Shown one piece after another: positions 1-7,946 of a stretch of DNA of 10,945 nucleotides. This stretch comes from Pseudolabrys sp. GTDB taxonomy: Bacteria > Pseudomonadota > Alphaproteobacteria > Rhizobiales > Xanthobacteraceae. The notes under the pieces are model-generated. The model made no database searches and was not told the DNA's origin. It saw nothing but the letters and a program-made list of their open reading frames with translations. The stretch covers positions 1 through 10,945 of the forward strand of contig JAQSCR010000497.1 of the NCBI GenBank assembly GCA_029945495.1. The letters run 5' to 3'. How positions within the stretch are numbered: position 1 is the first letter of the stretch; each line of letters opens with the position of its first letter. Both the position numbers and the translations under genes were made by a program.

Positions 1-1251
<1,251 letters not shown>

Positions 1252-1284
1252 TCGCCGTTCGTACTGCGCTGCATGTCGCATGGG

Positions 1285-1308
1285 GCCACTCACCTTGAAG
1301 TGAGTGGC
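1285..1308. terminator. Hairpin after acnA, possible weak terminator
   Basis: GCCACTCAC and GTGAGTGGC form a perfect 9-bp stem around the loop CTTGAA, starting 33 nt after the acnA stop codon. No T-run follows on either strand, so it is not a canonical intrinsic terminator. It may stabilise the acnA 3' end or help Rho-dependent termination. The DUF1223 start lies 60 bases further on. Confidence 0.4.
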
Positions 1309-1368
1309 GGGTGATCGACGATGCGCCGTATATGGCGTCTCGCGGGGTGGGGGCCCCTTGGGATCGAC

Positions 1369-2139
1369 ATGAGCTATCGCGCATTTACCTATCTTGCGGC
1401 CTTTGTCTGCGCCGCCGTCGTTGCTGCGCCGGCCGCGCGCGCCGGCGAACCGCGTGCCGTCATCGAGCTGTTCACCAGCCAGGGCTGTTCGTCCTGCCCG
1501 CCCGCCGACAAATTGCTGGGCGAGTTCGCGCACGATCCGTCGCTGGTGACGTTAAGCCTGCCGGTCGATTATTGGGATTATCTCGGCTGGAAGGACACGC
1601 TGGCGCTGCACGGCCACAGCAACCGGCAGCGGGCCTATTCGCTCGCCCGCGGCGACCGCGACGTCTATACGCCGCAGGCGGTCATCAATGGCGTCGTGCA
1701 TGTTCTCGGCAGCGACAAAGCGGCGATCGAAAAAGCGATCGCACAAACGCGCGAAAACCCGAAGACGCTGGCCTTGCCGGTCACGATGAAAATCGCCGAC
1801 GGAAAAGTCACGGTTTATGTGCCAGCCGCCGACGTCGGACAGGACAGCGCCCAAAACAACGCTGAAGTCTGGCTATGTCCGGTCACGGCCAATGCTCCCG
1901 TCGCGATCGGCCGCGGCGAAAATACCGGCCGCACGCTGACCTACAGCAGCGTAGTGCGGCGCTGGATCAAGCTCGGCGTCTGGAACGGCCAGGCGGCGAC
2001 TTTCAGCATTCCGCTGAGTGATATATTCGACACCGGCTACACGCTCGGCGACATCGACCGTCTGGCGGTGATCGTGCAGAGCGGCGTCGCCGCCAAGCCC
2101 GGCCTGATGCTCGGAGCCGCGCAGGCCAGTTTGCGCTGA
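1369..2139 (+). CDS. DUF1223 family exported thioredoxin-fold protein
   Basis: This protein has 256 residues from the ATG at 1369 and matches the DUF1223 family, whose function is unknown. Residues 1-25 form a typical Sec signal peptide: a short charged start, a hydrophobic core, and cleavage after ARA before GEPRA. It is therefore probably periplasmic. The family signature ELFTSQGCSSCPPADK places a CxxC-type pair at Cys40 and Cys43. Further on, VYTPQAVING contains the proline that in thioredoxin folds lies opposite the redox Cys pair. A longer form starting at the ATG at 1321 is possible, but it would put 16 unrelated residues in front of the signal peptide. The 1369 start has a weak GGGA five bases upstream. 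The gene lies 117 bases after acnA on the same strand and ends two bases before a palindromic repeat. A thiol-disulfide role is inference. Confidence 0.9.
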   Translation: MSYRAFTYLAAFVCAAVVAAPAARAGEPRAVIELFTSQGCSSCPPADKLLGEFAHDPSLVTLSLPVDYWDYLGWKDTLALHGHSNRQRAYSLARGDRDVYTPQAVINGVVHVLGSDKAAIEKAIAQTRENPKTLALPVTMKIADGKVTVYVPAADVGQDSAQNNAEVWLCPVTANAPVAIGRGENTGRTLTYSSVVRRWIKLGVWNGQAATFSIPLSDIFDTGYTLGDIDRLAVIVQSGVAAKPGLMLGAAQASLR

Positions 2140-2141
2140 CT

Positions 2142-2284
2142 GTCATTCCGGGGCGCGGCTCTTTAGCCGCGAACCCGGAATCCAGAAACATTCTTCGAGA
2201 TCGCATTTGGATTCCCGGTCCGCTCGCCATAGCGTGTCGAAGACGCGCGTAAAAACGCGCTCATGGCGAGCGTCCCGGAATGAC
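2142..2284. repeat. Compound palindromic repeat, copy 1 (143 bp)
   Basis: The element is bounded by a perfect 11-bp inverted repeat, GTCATTCCGGG at 2142-2152 and CCCGGAATGAC at 2274-2284. Inside are several nested hairpins. CGCGGCT/AGCCGCG (2154-2171) has a 4-nt loop. CCGGAATCC (2175-2183) faces GGATTCCCGG (2209-2218) with one bulge. CGCTCGCCAT/ATGGCGAGCG (2221-2272) encloses a further GCGCGT/ACGCGC stem. It begins two bases after the DUF1223 stop codon and ends 17 bases before the minus-strand terminator at 2301. The end sequence and the inner GCGAACCCGGAATCCAGA are shared exactly with copy 2 at 9190-9296. Repeats of this look are common between genes in Rhizobiales. I do not know an accepted family name for this one. 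Confidence 0.85.
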
Positions 2285-2300
2285 TTGGGAGGTGGCGCGC

Positions 2301-2332
2301 AAAAAAATCGGGCCGGCGACGAGCCGACCCGA
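2301..2332 (-). terminator. Intrinsic terminator of the predicted small RNA
   Basis: Read on the minus strand, TCGGG-T-CGGC and GCCG-G-CCCGA form a nine-pair stem with one mismatch around the loop TCGTC, followed at once by seven T. On the plus strand the same sequence has seven A before the hairpin and no T after it, so it terminates only leftward transcription. It cannot serve DUF1223 or acnA. Confidence 0.85.
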
Positions 2333-2457
2333 AGACTTGGGGGATTGAATCCAACGCTACTTAAACAACGCAACCTAACCGGCCCGGTCGGCTGACCCCC
2401 GGGGGGCTGGGGGGCTGAGGAATCCGGAGATCGACCGGACCGGGCCTTGAGGCAACG
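2301..2457 (-). ncRNA. Predicted small RNA, about 155 nt, ending in a strong intrinsic terminator
   Basis: On the minus strand a clear intrinsic terminator ends at 2301, yet no plausible protein gene leads into it. The start of DUF2794 at 2648 is divergent, and the minus-strand frames here are open only by chance. A GATAAA box preceded by TGG (extended -10 like, 2463-2471) would start a transcript near 2457. The predicted RNA has a 9-bp perfect stem (2438-2446 with 2381-2389), extended by three more pairs (2450-2452 with 2374-2376). The large end loop holds a small CCGG/CCGG hairpin and two runs of six C. An ordinary terminator hairpin follows. The length is similar to 6S RNA, but I cannot confirm that family, and the C-runs would also suit an mRNA-binding sRNA. 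The start point is inference; the terminator is the solid part. Confidence 0.55.
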
Positions 2458-2462
2458 CTGCA

Positions 2463-2471
2463 TTTATCCCA
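2463..2471 (-). promoter_or_regulatory. Possible extended -10 promoter for the small RNA
   Basis: On the minus strand the sequence TGGGATAAA reads as TGn plus a hexamer with four of six matches to TATAAT. No good -35 is seen at 16-18 bases. It is placed about 160 bases before the terminator. This is weak evidence on its own. Confidence 0.25.
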
Positions 2472-2550
2472 ATGGCTCGTGACCGGCGATTGACCGAAAT
2501 AGGGCGTTATTGTGAGTTTTGCTGACGACTTCGTGATCGGGAATTCACAG

Positions 2551-2577
2551 TTTTTGCCGGTTTTTGAGGCTCTTTTT
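2551..2577. other. Phased T-tracts, probably bent DNA
   Basis: T5 runs lie at 2551-2555, 2561-2565 and 2573-2577, with centres 10 and 12 bases apart, close to one helical turn. Two are followed by GCCGG. Runs in this phase usually curve DNA. The tract sits between the predicted small RNA start and the DUF2794 start, 70-97 bases before the latter. No clear -35/-10 pair for DUF2794 was found. TTGACC at 2490-2495 has no -10 at the right distance. Confidence 0.35.
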
Positions 2578-2647
2578 GCCGGCAAGAGGGCCTTGCCGAC
2601 GACCGTCTCCGGCGCGATCATCTGATTTTCGAGAAAGGAGGCGCCGC

Positions 2648-3040
2648 ATGAGCACCGGTTCCGGCGAAATCGAACCCAGCCAATTCCCCGGGGGAGGTAC
2701 TTCGGTGCGCAACCCGGCCACCCCCGCCAATTTTCTCAATCAGGTCACCTTCAACCGCCGCGAACTCAATCGCATTCTCGATCTGTACGGCCGCATGGTC
2801 GCCGCCGGCGAATGGCGCGACTACGCCATCGACTTCCTGAAAGACCGCGCGGTGTTCTCGGTGTTTCGCCGGTCATCCGAAGTGCCGCTGTACCGGATCG
2901 AAAAAAATCCTAAACTGGATCAGAAGCAAGGCGCCTACAGCGTCATTGCCGCCACCGGCCTCATTCTGCGCCGCGGCCACGAGCTCGATCGCGTGCTGCG
3001 CGTCATCGACAAGTCGGCGCTGGCGCTGGTGGGGGATTGA
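2648..3040 (+). CDS. DUF2794 domain protein
   Basis: This is a 130-residue cytoplasmic protein of the DUF2794 family, which is widespread in alphaproteobacteria and has no established function. After a disordered Gly/Pro-rich start of about 30 residues, the conserved part runs from VTFNRRELNRILDLYGRM (residues 33-50) through GEWRDYAIDF and LYRIEKNPKLDQKQGAYSV to a C-terminal LRRGHELDRVLRVIDK. There is no signal peptide, membrane segment or recognisable catalytic motif. The start is well supported: AAAGGAGG at 2634-2641 is an almost perfect ribosome binding site six bases ahead of the ATG. An upstream in-frame ATG at 2564 would skip this site and add a non-conserved arginine-rich stretch. The gene is monocistronic, faces away from the predicted small RNA, and ends nine bases before a hairpin shared with the convergent acetyltransferase gene. 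Confidence 0.92.
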   Translation: MSTGSGEIEPSQFPGGGTSVRNPATPANFLNQVTFNRRELNRILDLYGRMVAAGEWRDYAIDFLKDRAVFSVFRRSSEVPLYRIEKNPKLDQKQGAYSVIAATGLILRRGHELDRVLRVIDKSALALVGD

Positions 3041-3049
3041 TTTTCTTCG

Positions 3050-3074
3050 CCTCTCCCCGCAATGCGGGGAGAGG
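3050..3074. terminator. GC-rich hairpin between convergent genes
   Basis: CCTCTCCCCGC and GCGGGGAGAGG make a perfect 11-bp stem with the 3-nt loop AAT. It lies nine bases after the DUF2794 stop and six bases beyond the stop of the convergent acetyltransferase. Neither side has a real T-run (GAAAAG on one side, CGAAGAAAA on the other), so it is not a canonical terminator. Hairpins with CCTCTCCCC ends are frequent at gene ends in Rhizobiales, and a shared bidirectional 3'-end role is likely. Confidence 0.6.
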
Positions 3075-3080
3075 GAAAAG

Positions 3081-3605
3081 CTACGGCGTCGTCGTCGCGC
3101 CCGGTCCGAGCGCCCGCTGCATCTGCACGGTGTCGAGCCAGCGTCCGAACTTGAAGCCGACCGCCTCGAACACGCCGGCATCCTTGAATCCGCACGACCG
3201 GTGCACGGCGATCGACGCCGCCTGACCTGAATCGCCGATCACCGCGATCATCTGCCGGAAGCCGGCGGCCTCGGTGTCGGCGATCAATCGCATCAACAAT
3301 GCGCGGCCGATGCCGCGCCGGTGCATCTCCGGCGCGATGTAAATCGAATCCTCGACGGTGAAGCGATAGGCCGGGCGTTCGCGGAAGGCGCCGGCATAGG
3401 CATAGCCGGCCACGGCGCCGTCGACTTCGGCGACGACGTAGGGAAACGAGCCGGCGCGCAGCTTCTCGTAGCGGCGCAGCATTTCCGCCTCGTCCGGCGG
3501 ATCGAGCTCGAAGGTCGCGGTGCCGTGCTTCACCGCATGCGCGTAGATGCGCGTAATGGCGGGGATATCGGCAGGTGTTGTTGGGCGGATCGTTGGGGCG
3601 GTCAT
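3081..3605 (-). CDS. GNAT N-acetyltransferase, phosphinothricin / methionine sulfoximine type
   Basis: This 174-residue protein of the GNAT superfamily moves the acetyl group of acetyl-CoA to a small amine. The match is to the Pat/Bar/MnaT (YncA) subgroup, which acetylates phosphinothricin, methionine sulfoximine or methionine sulfone. The acetyl-CoA loop is RRGIGRAL at 96-103. The preceding VEDSIYIAPEMH and the following AVIGDSGQAASIAVHRSCGF (about 121-140) and GFKFGRWLDTV (about 150-160) are typical of this group. Length is normal. The ATG at 3605 has AGGG six bases upstream. A strong terminator ends only 11 bases before the start, so the gene has almost no leader of its own and expression may depend on read-through from the BI-1 gene. 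The true substrate is unknown; in soil bacteria these enzymes often act on amino acid analogues. Confidence 0.9.
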   Translation of the reverse strand: MTAPTIRPTTPADIPAITRIYAHAVKHGTATFELDPPDEAEMLRRYEKLRAGSFPYVVAEVDGAVAGYAYAGAFRERPAYRFTVEDSIYIAPEMHRRGIGRALLMRLIADTEAAGFRQMIAVIGDSGQAASIAVHRSCGFKDAGVFEAVGFKFGRWLDTVQMQRALGPGATTTP

Positions 3606-3616
3606 GACCGACCCTA

Positions 3617-3651
3617 ATAAAAAAAACGCCCCGGCATCAAGCCGGGGCGTT
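3617..3651 (-). terminator. Intrinsic terminator after the BI-1 gene
   Basis: On the minus strand AACGCCCCGGC and GCCGGGGCGTT form a perfect 11-bp stem around a 5-nt loop (TTGAT), with eight T counting the last two stem bases. It begins 26 bases after the BI-1 stop codon at 3677. The T-run ends next to AGGG, the likely ribosome binding site of the acetyltransferase starting at 3605. Confidence 0.9.
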
Positions 3652-3676
3652 CAATTTCTCAGACCGTTTCCGGTGT

Positions 3677-4438
3677 CTAGCGGCGGTCGCCCATAAACCG
3701 CAGCATGAACAGGAACAGGTTGATGAAGTCGAGATACAGCGTCAGCGCGCCCATCACGGCCTTACGGCCAGAGACGGTGCCGTCGTCGTTGCTGTCGTAC
3801 ATTTCCTTGATCTTCTGGGTATCCCAGGCGGTGAGGCCGGCGAAGATCAGGACGCCGATCGCCGAGATGGCGAAGTCGAGGCCCGTGCTTTTCAGGAAGA
3901 TGTTGACGACCATCGCCAGGATCAGGCCGAACAGGCCCATGATCAGGAACGAGCCGATCGGCGAGAGATCGCGCTGAGTCGTGTAGCCGTACAGGCTCAA
4001 CGCGCCGAACGACGCCGCCGAGATGAAGAAGGTGCGGGTGATCGACGCGCCGGTGTATTGCAGGAACACCGACGACAGCATCAGCCCGAGCAGCGCCGCG
4101 TAAGCCATGAACAGGAAGAGCGCGGTGCTCGCCTGCAGCTTGTTGATGCGGAAGCTCAGGAAGAAGACGATGCCGAGCGTGCCGAGAAACAGCACGATCG
4201 TCAGCGGTCCGCCGAAGATGGCTTGTCCGAACGAGGTCAAGCCAGTGATCGCGCCATTCGGTCCGGTCACGACCGCGGCATTGAAAGTCAGATAGGAGAC
4301 AACGCCGGTCAGTGCGACGCCGGCGGCCATGTAGTTATAGATGCGAAGCATGTAGGCGCGCAGGCCTGCATCGATCGCGGCTGCCGATCCAGCGGCGCCG
4401 AAGCCGCGGGCGGCTACGTTACGGTCGAAGTCCGACAT
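3677..4438 (-). CDS. Bax inhibitor-1 / YccA family integral membrane protein
   Basis: This 253-residue inner-membrane protein of the BI-1 (UPF0005) family shows seven hydrophobic segments, at roughly 34-56, 75-96, 104-125, 135-152, 161-183, 188-205 and a C-terminal one at 228-248. There is a cytoplasmic N-terminus of about 30 residues and no cleaved signal. Family members such as Bacillus YetJ are pH-sensitive calcium leak channels, and E. coli YccA modulates FtsH. Two conserved acidic positions that form the di-aspartyl sensor in YetJ appear here as Asp206 (AWDTQKIKEMY) and Asp237 (LYLDFINLF). GAGGG lies about 12 bases before the ATG. A perfect terminator follows. The 245-base gap between this gene and ybbP shows no further gene, only an 11-bp-spaced repeat of ATGGCCCG and no convincing promoter. 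Physiological role in this organism is not known. Confidence 0.93.
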   Translation of the reverse strand: MSDFDRNVAARGFGAAGSAAAIDAGLRAYMLRIYNYMAAGVALTGVVSYLTFNAAVVTGPNGAITGLTSFGQAIFGGPLTIVLFLGTLGIVFFLSFRINKLQASTALFLFMAYAALLGLMLSSVFLQYTGASITRTFFISAASFGALSLYGYTTQRDLSPIGSFLIMGLFGLILAMVVNIFLKSTGLDFAISAIGVLIFAGLTAWDTQKIKEMYDSNDDGTVSGRKAVMGALTLYLDFINLFLFMLRFMGDRR

Positions 4439-4683
4439 CGAAGTCTTTCCCTCTCTAAGTCCCGGCCATTTTGCCGGTCACGTCAGGCGCGCCGGCTTTT
4501 GCCGTCGCGCTCGTGGATCGAATGTAATGCCTGGCAAGCCTGTGCGCCAGATATGGCCCGATGATGGCCCGGTCTATGACAGATTGTTAACGATCCGGTT
4601 TGAGCCATTTTACAGAGGAAAATGACCTTGGATTGGCCCCGGCGCAGCCGCGCGGCGGAATGTCGCTGGTTTTAAAGCCGGCT

Positions 4684-7257
4684 TTACAGGTTGCGCAACA
4701 CCGGCGCCGGCTTTTGTCCCAGGGCTGAAAAGGTGCCGGCGAGCCCGAGGGCGACGGTGACCAGCACCGCGGCGGCGGTCGCCGCCACGGCCGGCAGCGG
4801 CTGCCAGACGAATTTCAGATGCATCAGCTCGGTCACGATCAGCCAGCCGGCAGCCGAGCCGCTCAGCACGCCGAACACGGCGGTGGCGAGCCCCAGCAGC
4901 AGATATTCGATCGCATAGGCTCCCAGGAGCCGCAGCCGCGTGGCGCCGAGCGTCTTGAGAATGACCGCGTCATAGACCCGATGCCGATGCCCGGCGGCGA
5001 GCGCGCCGCCCAGCACCAAGGCCGCGACCAGAAGCGTCAATGCGCTGGCGCCGCGAATCGCCAACACCAGATTGCCGATCAGCGCGCCGATAGCGTCGAG
5101 CGCATCCTTGACCCGCACCGTGGTGACCATCGGATATTCTTGCGCCACCGCGCGGATGATGGCACCTTCCTGCGCCGGCGTGCCGCCATCGGGATAGGTC
5201 AAGGTGGCGAGATGCGTGTGCGGCGCGCCGTCGAAGGCGTGCGGCGAAAACACCATGACGAAATTGATGCCTAGGCTCTGCCAGTCGACGGTGCGCATGT
5301 TGGCGATCTTCACGGTGATGTCGCGGCCGAGCACGTTGACGGTGACCGGGTCGCCGAGCTTGAGGCCGAGGCCGTCGGCGATGCGCTTCTCGAACGAGAC
5401 CAGCGGCGGGCCTTTGTAGTCCGGTTCCCACCATTGGCCTTCGACCAGGCGCGAGCCGTCCGGCACCGTGCCGCTATAGGTGATGCCGCGGTCGCTCTGC
5501 AGCACCCAGGCGGCTTCTTCCTTCGGCTTGAGATCCTCGGCGCGAACGCCGTTGGCCGAGACGATGCGGCCGCGCAGCATCGGCACTTCCTCAATCTTCG
5601 CGGCTGGCGCCTGCGTGCGCACGAATTGGCCGAAGGGTGCTGCCTGATCGGCCGGGATATCGAGGAAGTAAAACGACGGCGCTTTCGCCGGCAGTTCGTT
5701 GGCGAATTGCTGGCGCAGGTTAGCGTCGATCTCGATCACCGTGACCAGCAGCGCAATGCCCAACCCCAATGACAGCACGATGGTCGGCGTCAGCGCGCCG
5801 GGGCGGTGAATATTGGCGACGGCCATGCGCAGGCCGGTGGCGCGGGCGCGCGGCGCATGGCGCGCTATCGTCATCAGCAGCGAGCCGACCAGCCGCAACA
5901 GCAGGAACACGCAGGCGGCGACGCCGACATAGATCAGCGCGACGCGGCGGTCATATGCAAGCAGAACCGCGACCGCGCCGAGCACCAGCACGGCGAGGCC
6001 GGTGAACACGATATAGATCCGGCGCGGCCAGTTCGGCTGAGCCGCCACCACGTCGCGGAACAGCGCGCCGACCGGCACGTCATGGGCACGGCCGAGCGGC
6101 CACAGCGCGAAGGCAAACGCGGTCAGCAAGCCGTAGAGCATGGCCAGCGCCAGCTCGGCCGGATGCAGCGCCGGTACCAGCGGCAGCGGAATGATGGCGC
6201 CGAAAGTCCATGAAATCACGAACGGCAGTATGGCGCCGAGCACCGCGCCGATGGCGCCGCCGATCAGCGCCAGCAGCAGCACCTGTGTCAGGTAAATCGC
6301 AAACACGCGGCGGCCACTGGCGCCGAGCGCCTTCAGGGTGGCGATGGTTTCGCGCCGGCGATCGAGATGGCTTTTCACTGCGTTGCCGACGCCGACGCCG
6401 CCGACCAAAAGCGCGGTCAGGCCGACGATGGTGAGAAACTGGGTGAAGCGCTCAACATTGCGCTCAAGCTGCGGCGAGGCATTGGTGCGGTTGCGGATTT
6501 CCCAGCCGGCTTCCGGCAATTGCTTGCGCGCCTGCGCCGTCACCGCCTTGGCAGCGGCGTCGCTTGAATCGCTTGCCGGCAGGCGCACGCAATAATTCCA
6601 GCGCACCAGACTGCCGGGCTGCACCAGGCCGGTGGCGCGCAGCGCCGTTTCGCTGACCAGCAGACGCGGTCCGAAGCCGATGCCGCCGGCCAGTTTGTCC
6701 GGCTCGTTGGTGAGCGCGGCGCGGATTTCAAACGTCGCATTGCCGATGGTGACGCGCGCGCCCGGCTTGATTGCCAGCCGCGCCAGCAAGGTCGGGTCGG
6801 CGGCAGCGCCATAAGCGCCGTCGCGTTGCGCCAGCGCATCGGCGAGTGGCGCCGGCGGATCGAGCCTGACCGCGCCGTAGAGCGGATAGCCGCCATCGAC
6901 GGCTTTCAGTTCGACCAAAGTCGCCTGTCCGTCGTTGGCGGAGCGCGCCACGCTGCGAGCCATGGCGCGCAAGGTGGCCGCGCTCGACATCGCGCCGTGG
7001 CTTTTCAGGAACGCTTTTTCGGCGCCGGACGCTTCGCGCTGGATCAAGGTGAACGACAGGTCGCCGCCGAGAATGACCTGGCCTTCGCGCGACAGTCCGT
7101 CAGCCAGGCTGGCGGCGAGCGAGCCGACGCCGGCGATCGCCATCGAGCCGAGTGCGATGCAGGCGACGAAAATGTAGAAGCCGCTCAGGCCCCCGCGCAT
7201 CTCGCGCAAGGCGTAGCGCAGCGGCAGCCAGCGTTCGTTCTCAGGTGCGCCGCTCAT
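4684..7257 (-). CDS. ybbP: YbbP-type ABC transporter permease (double FtsX architecture)
   Basis: This 857-residue permease partners YbbA. The order is: TM1 at about 25-48; a first large periplasmic domain to about 270; a first FtsX block at about 274-390 with the hallmark RRRETIATLKALGA; further TM segments at about 414-434, 439-464 and 491-509; a second periplasmic domain at about 514-724; and a second FtsX block at about 729-849 with AVILKTLGATRLRLL. E. coli YbbP is about 800 residues with the same plan. Proteins of this mechanotransmission-like class do not import small solutes; with YbbA and TesA they are thought to extract lipid-like molecules from the inner membrane. The chosen ATG overlaps the ybbA stop as ATGA, implying coupled translation. 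A start 16 codons earlier would lie inside ybbA and adds an unconserved arginine-rich tail. The substrate is not identifiable from sequence. Confidence 0.93.
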   Translation of the reverse strand: MSGAPENERWLPLRYALREMRGGLSGFYIFVACIALGSMAIAGVGSLAASLADGLSREGQVILGGDLSFTLIQREASGAEKAFLKSHGAMSSAATLRAMARSVARSANDGQATLVELKAVDGGYPLYGAVRLDPPAPLADALAQRDGAYGAAADPTLLARLAIKPGARVTIGNATFEIRAALTNEPDKLAGGIGFGPRLLVSETALRATGLVQPGSLVRWNYCVRLPASDSSDAAAKAVTAQARKQLPEAGWEIRNRTNASPQLERNVERFTQFLTIVGLTALLVGGVGVGNAVKSHLDRRRETIATLKALGASGRRVFAIYLTQVLLLALIGGAIGAVLGAILPFVISWTFGAIIPLPLVPALHPAELALAMLYGLLTAFAFALWPLGRAHDVPVGALFRDVVAAQPNWPRRIYIVFTGLAVLVLGAVAVLLAYDRRVALIYVGVAACVFLLLRLVGSLLMTIARHAPRARATGLRMAVANIHRPGALTPTIVLSLGLGIALLVTVIEIDANLRQQFANELPAKAPSFYFLDIPADQAAPFGQFVRTQAPAAKIEEVPMLRGRIVSANGVRAEDLKPKEEAAWVLQSDRGITYSGTVPDGSRLVEGQWWEPDYKGPPLVSFEKRIADGLGLKLGDPVTVNVLGRDITVKIANMRTVDWQSLGINFVMVFSPHAFDGAPHTHLATLTYPDGGTPAQEGAIIRAVAQEYPMVTTVRVKDALDAIGALIGNLVLAIRGASALTLLVAALVLGGALAAGHRHRVYDAVILKTLGATRLRLLGAYAIEYLLLGLATAVFGVLSGSAAGWLIVTELMHLKFVWQPLPAVAATAAAVLVTVALGLAGTFSALGQKPAPVLRNL

Positions 7258-7946
7258 GCTGCGTCCACGATATGGCCGGAGCGCAGGCGCACAACGCGGC
7301 CACAACGCTGCGCCAGCGCGGCATCGTGCGTCACTAACACAAGAGTCGTACCGCGCTTCTCATGACCCGCGAACAGCAGATCGACGATCTGCCGGCCGGT
7401 GTCTTCATCGAGATTCCCGGTCGGTTCGTCGGCAACCAGAATCGCCGGATTGGGCGCCAGCGCACGCGCCACCGCGACGCGCTGCTGCTCGCCGCCGGAC
7501 AATTGCGCCGGATAATGATGGATGCGCTCTCCAAGGCCGACGCCTTCAAGCTCGGCCCGGGCGCGCTCGCTAGCGTCGTCGACGCCGGCGAGTTCGAGCG
7601 GCACTGCGACGTTCTCGAGCGCGGTCATGGTCGGGATCAGATGGAAGGATTGAAAGACGATGCCGACATTGCGGCCGCGGAAGCGCGCCAGCGCGTCCTC
7701 ATTGAAGCGGCCAAGCTCTTCACCGGCGACAGTGACCGAACCGGCGTCGGCCCGCTCCAGTCCGGCCATCACCATCAGCAGCGTCGATTTTCCCGAACCC
7801 GACGGGCCGACGAGGCCAATTGCCTCGCCACTGCCTATATTCAGGTCGATGCCTTTGAGAATATGAACGCGGGCGGGCCCCTGCCCGAGCGAGAGATTAA
7901 CGCCGGCCAATGCGATTGCCGGTTGAGGCTGGGAAGGTGCTTTCAT
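7254..7946 (-). CDS. ybbA: YbbA-type ABC transporter ATPase
   Basis: This 230-residue cytoplasmic nucleotide-binding subunit energises YbbP. Walker A is GPSGSGKST at 47-55, the Q-loop is Gln99 in VFQSFHLIPT, the signature is LSGGEQQR at 149-156, Walker B is ILVADE at 169-174, and the switch histidine is His207 in VTHD. The sequence closely follows E. coli YbbA (SFxLIPTxxALENV, PAQLSGGEQQRVA) and belongs to the LolD/MacB/FtsE branch. GGAG lies four bases before the ATG. The stop codon overlaps the permease start (ATGA). The start codon overlaps the divergent tesA ATG at 7945, so its promoter must lie inside the tesA coding region or its first bases. The adjacent tesA makes YbbA a better name than LolD. 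Confidence 0.95.
   Translation of the reverse strand: MKAPSQPQPAIALAGVNLSLGQGPARVHILKGIDLNIGSGEAIGLVGPSGSGKSTLLMVMAGLERADAGSVTVAGEELGRFNEDALARFRGRNVGIVFQSFHLIPTMTALENVAVPLELAGVDDASERARAELEGVGLGERIHHYPAQLSGGEQQRVAVARALAPNPAILVADEPTGNLDEDTGRQIVDLLFAGHEKRGTTLVLVTHDAALAQRCGRVVRLRSGHIVDAA

Noticed and set aside
2143..2463. 106-codon minus-strand open frame through the repeat and the predicted small RNA.
   Set aside because: It runs straight through the intrinsic terminator and the palindromic repeat, with no ribosome binding site and no recognisable protein.
4622..4675. 17-codon plus-strand frame with AGAGGA just before its ATG, followed by the palindrome AAAGCCGGCTTT.
   Set aside because: The spacing to the ATG is too short, there is no promoter, and it faces the end of ybbP. 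Too little evidence for a gene.
4674..4685. AAAGCCGGCTTT palindrome at the ybbP stop codon as a terminator.
   Set aside because: A perfect palindrome without a loop and without a T-run makes a poor terminator. No clear terminator for ybbAP was found.
7258..7305. Longer start for the YbbP permease, 16 codons upstream.
   Set aside because: It lies wholly inside ybbA and adds an unconserved arginine-rich stretch. The ATGA overlap at 7254-7257 is the usual coupled start.
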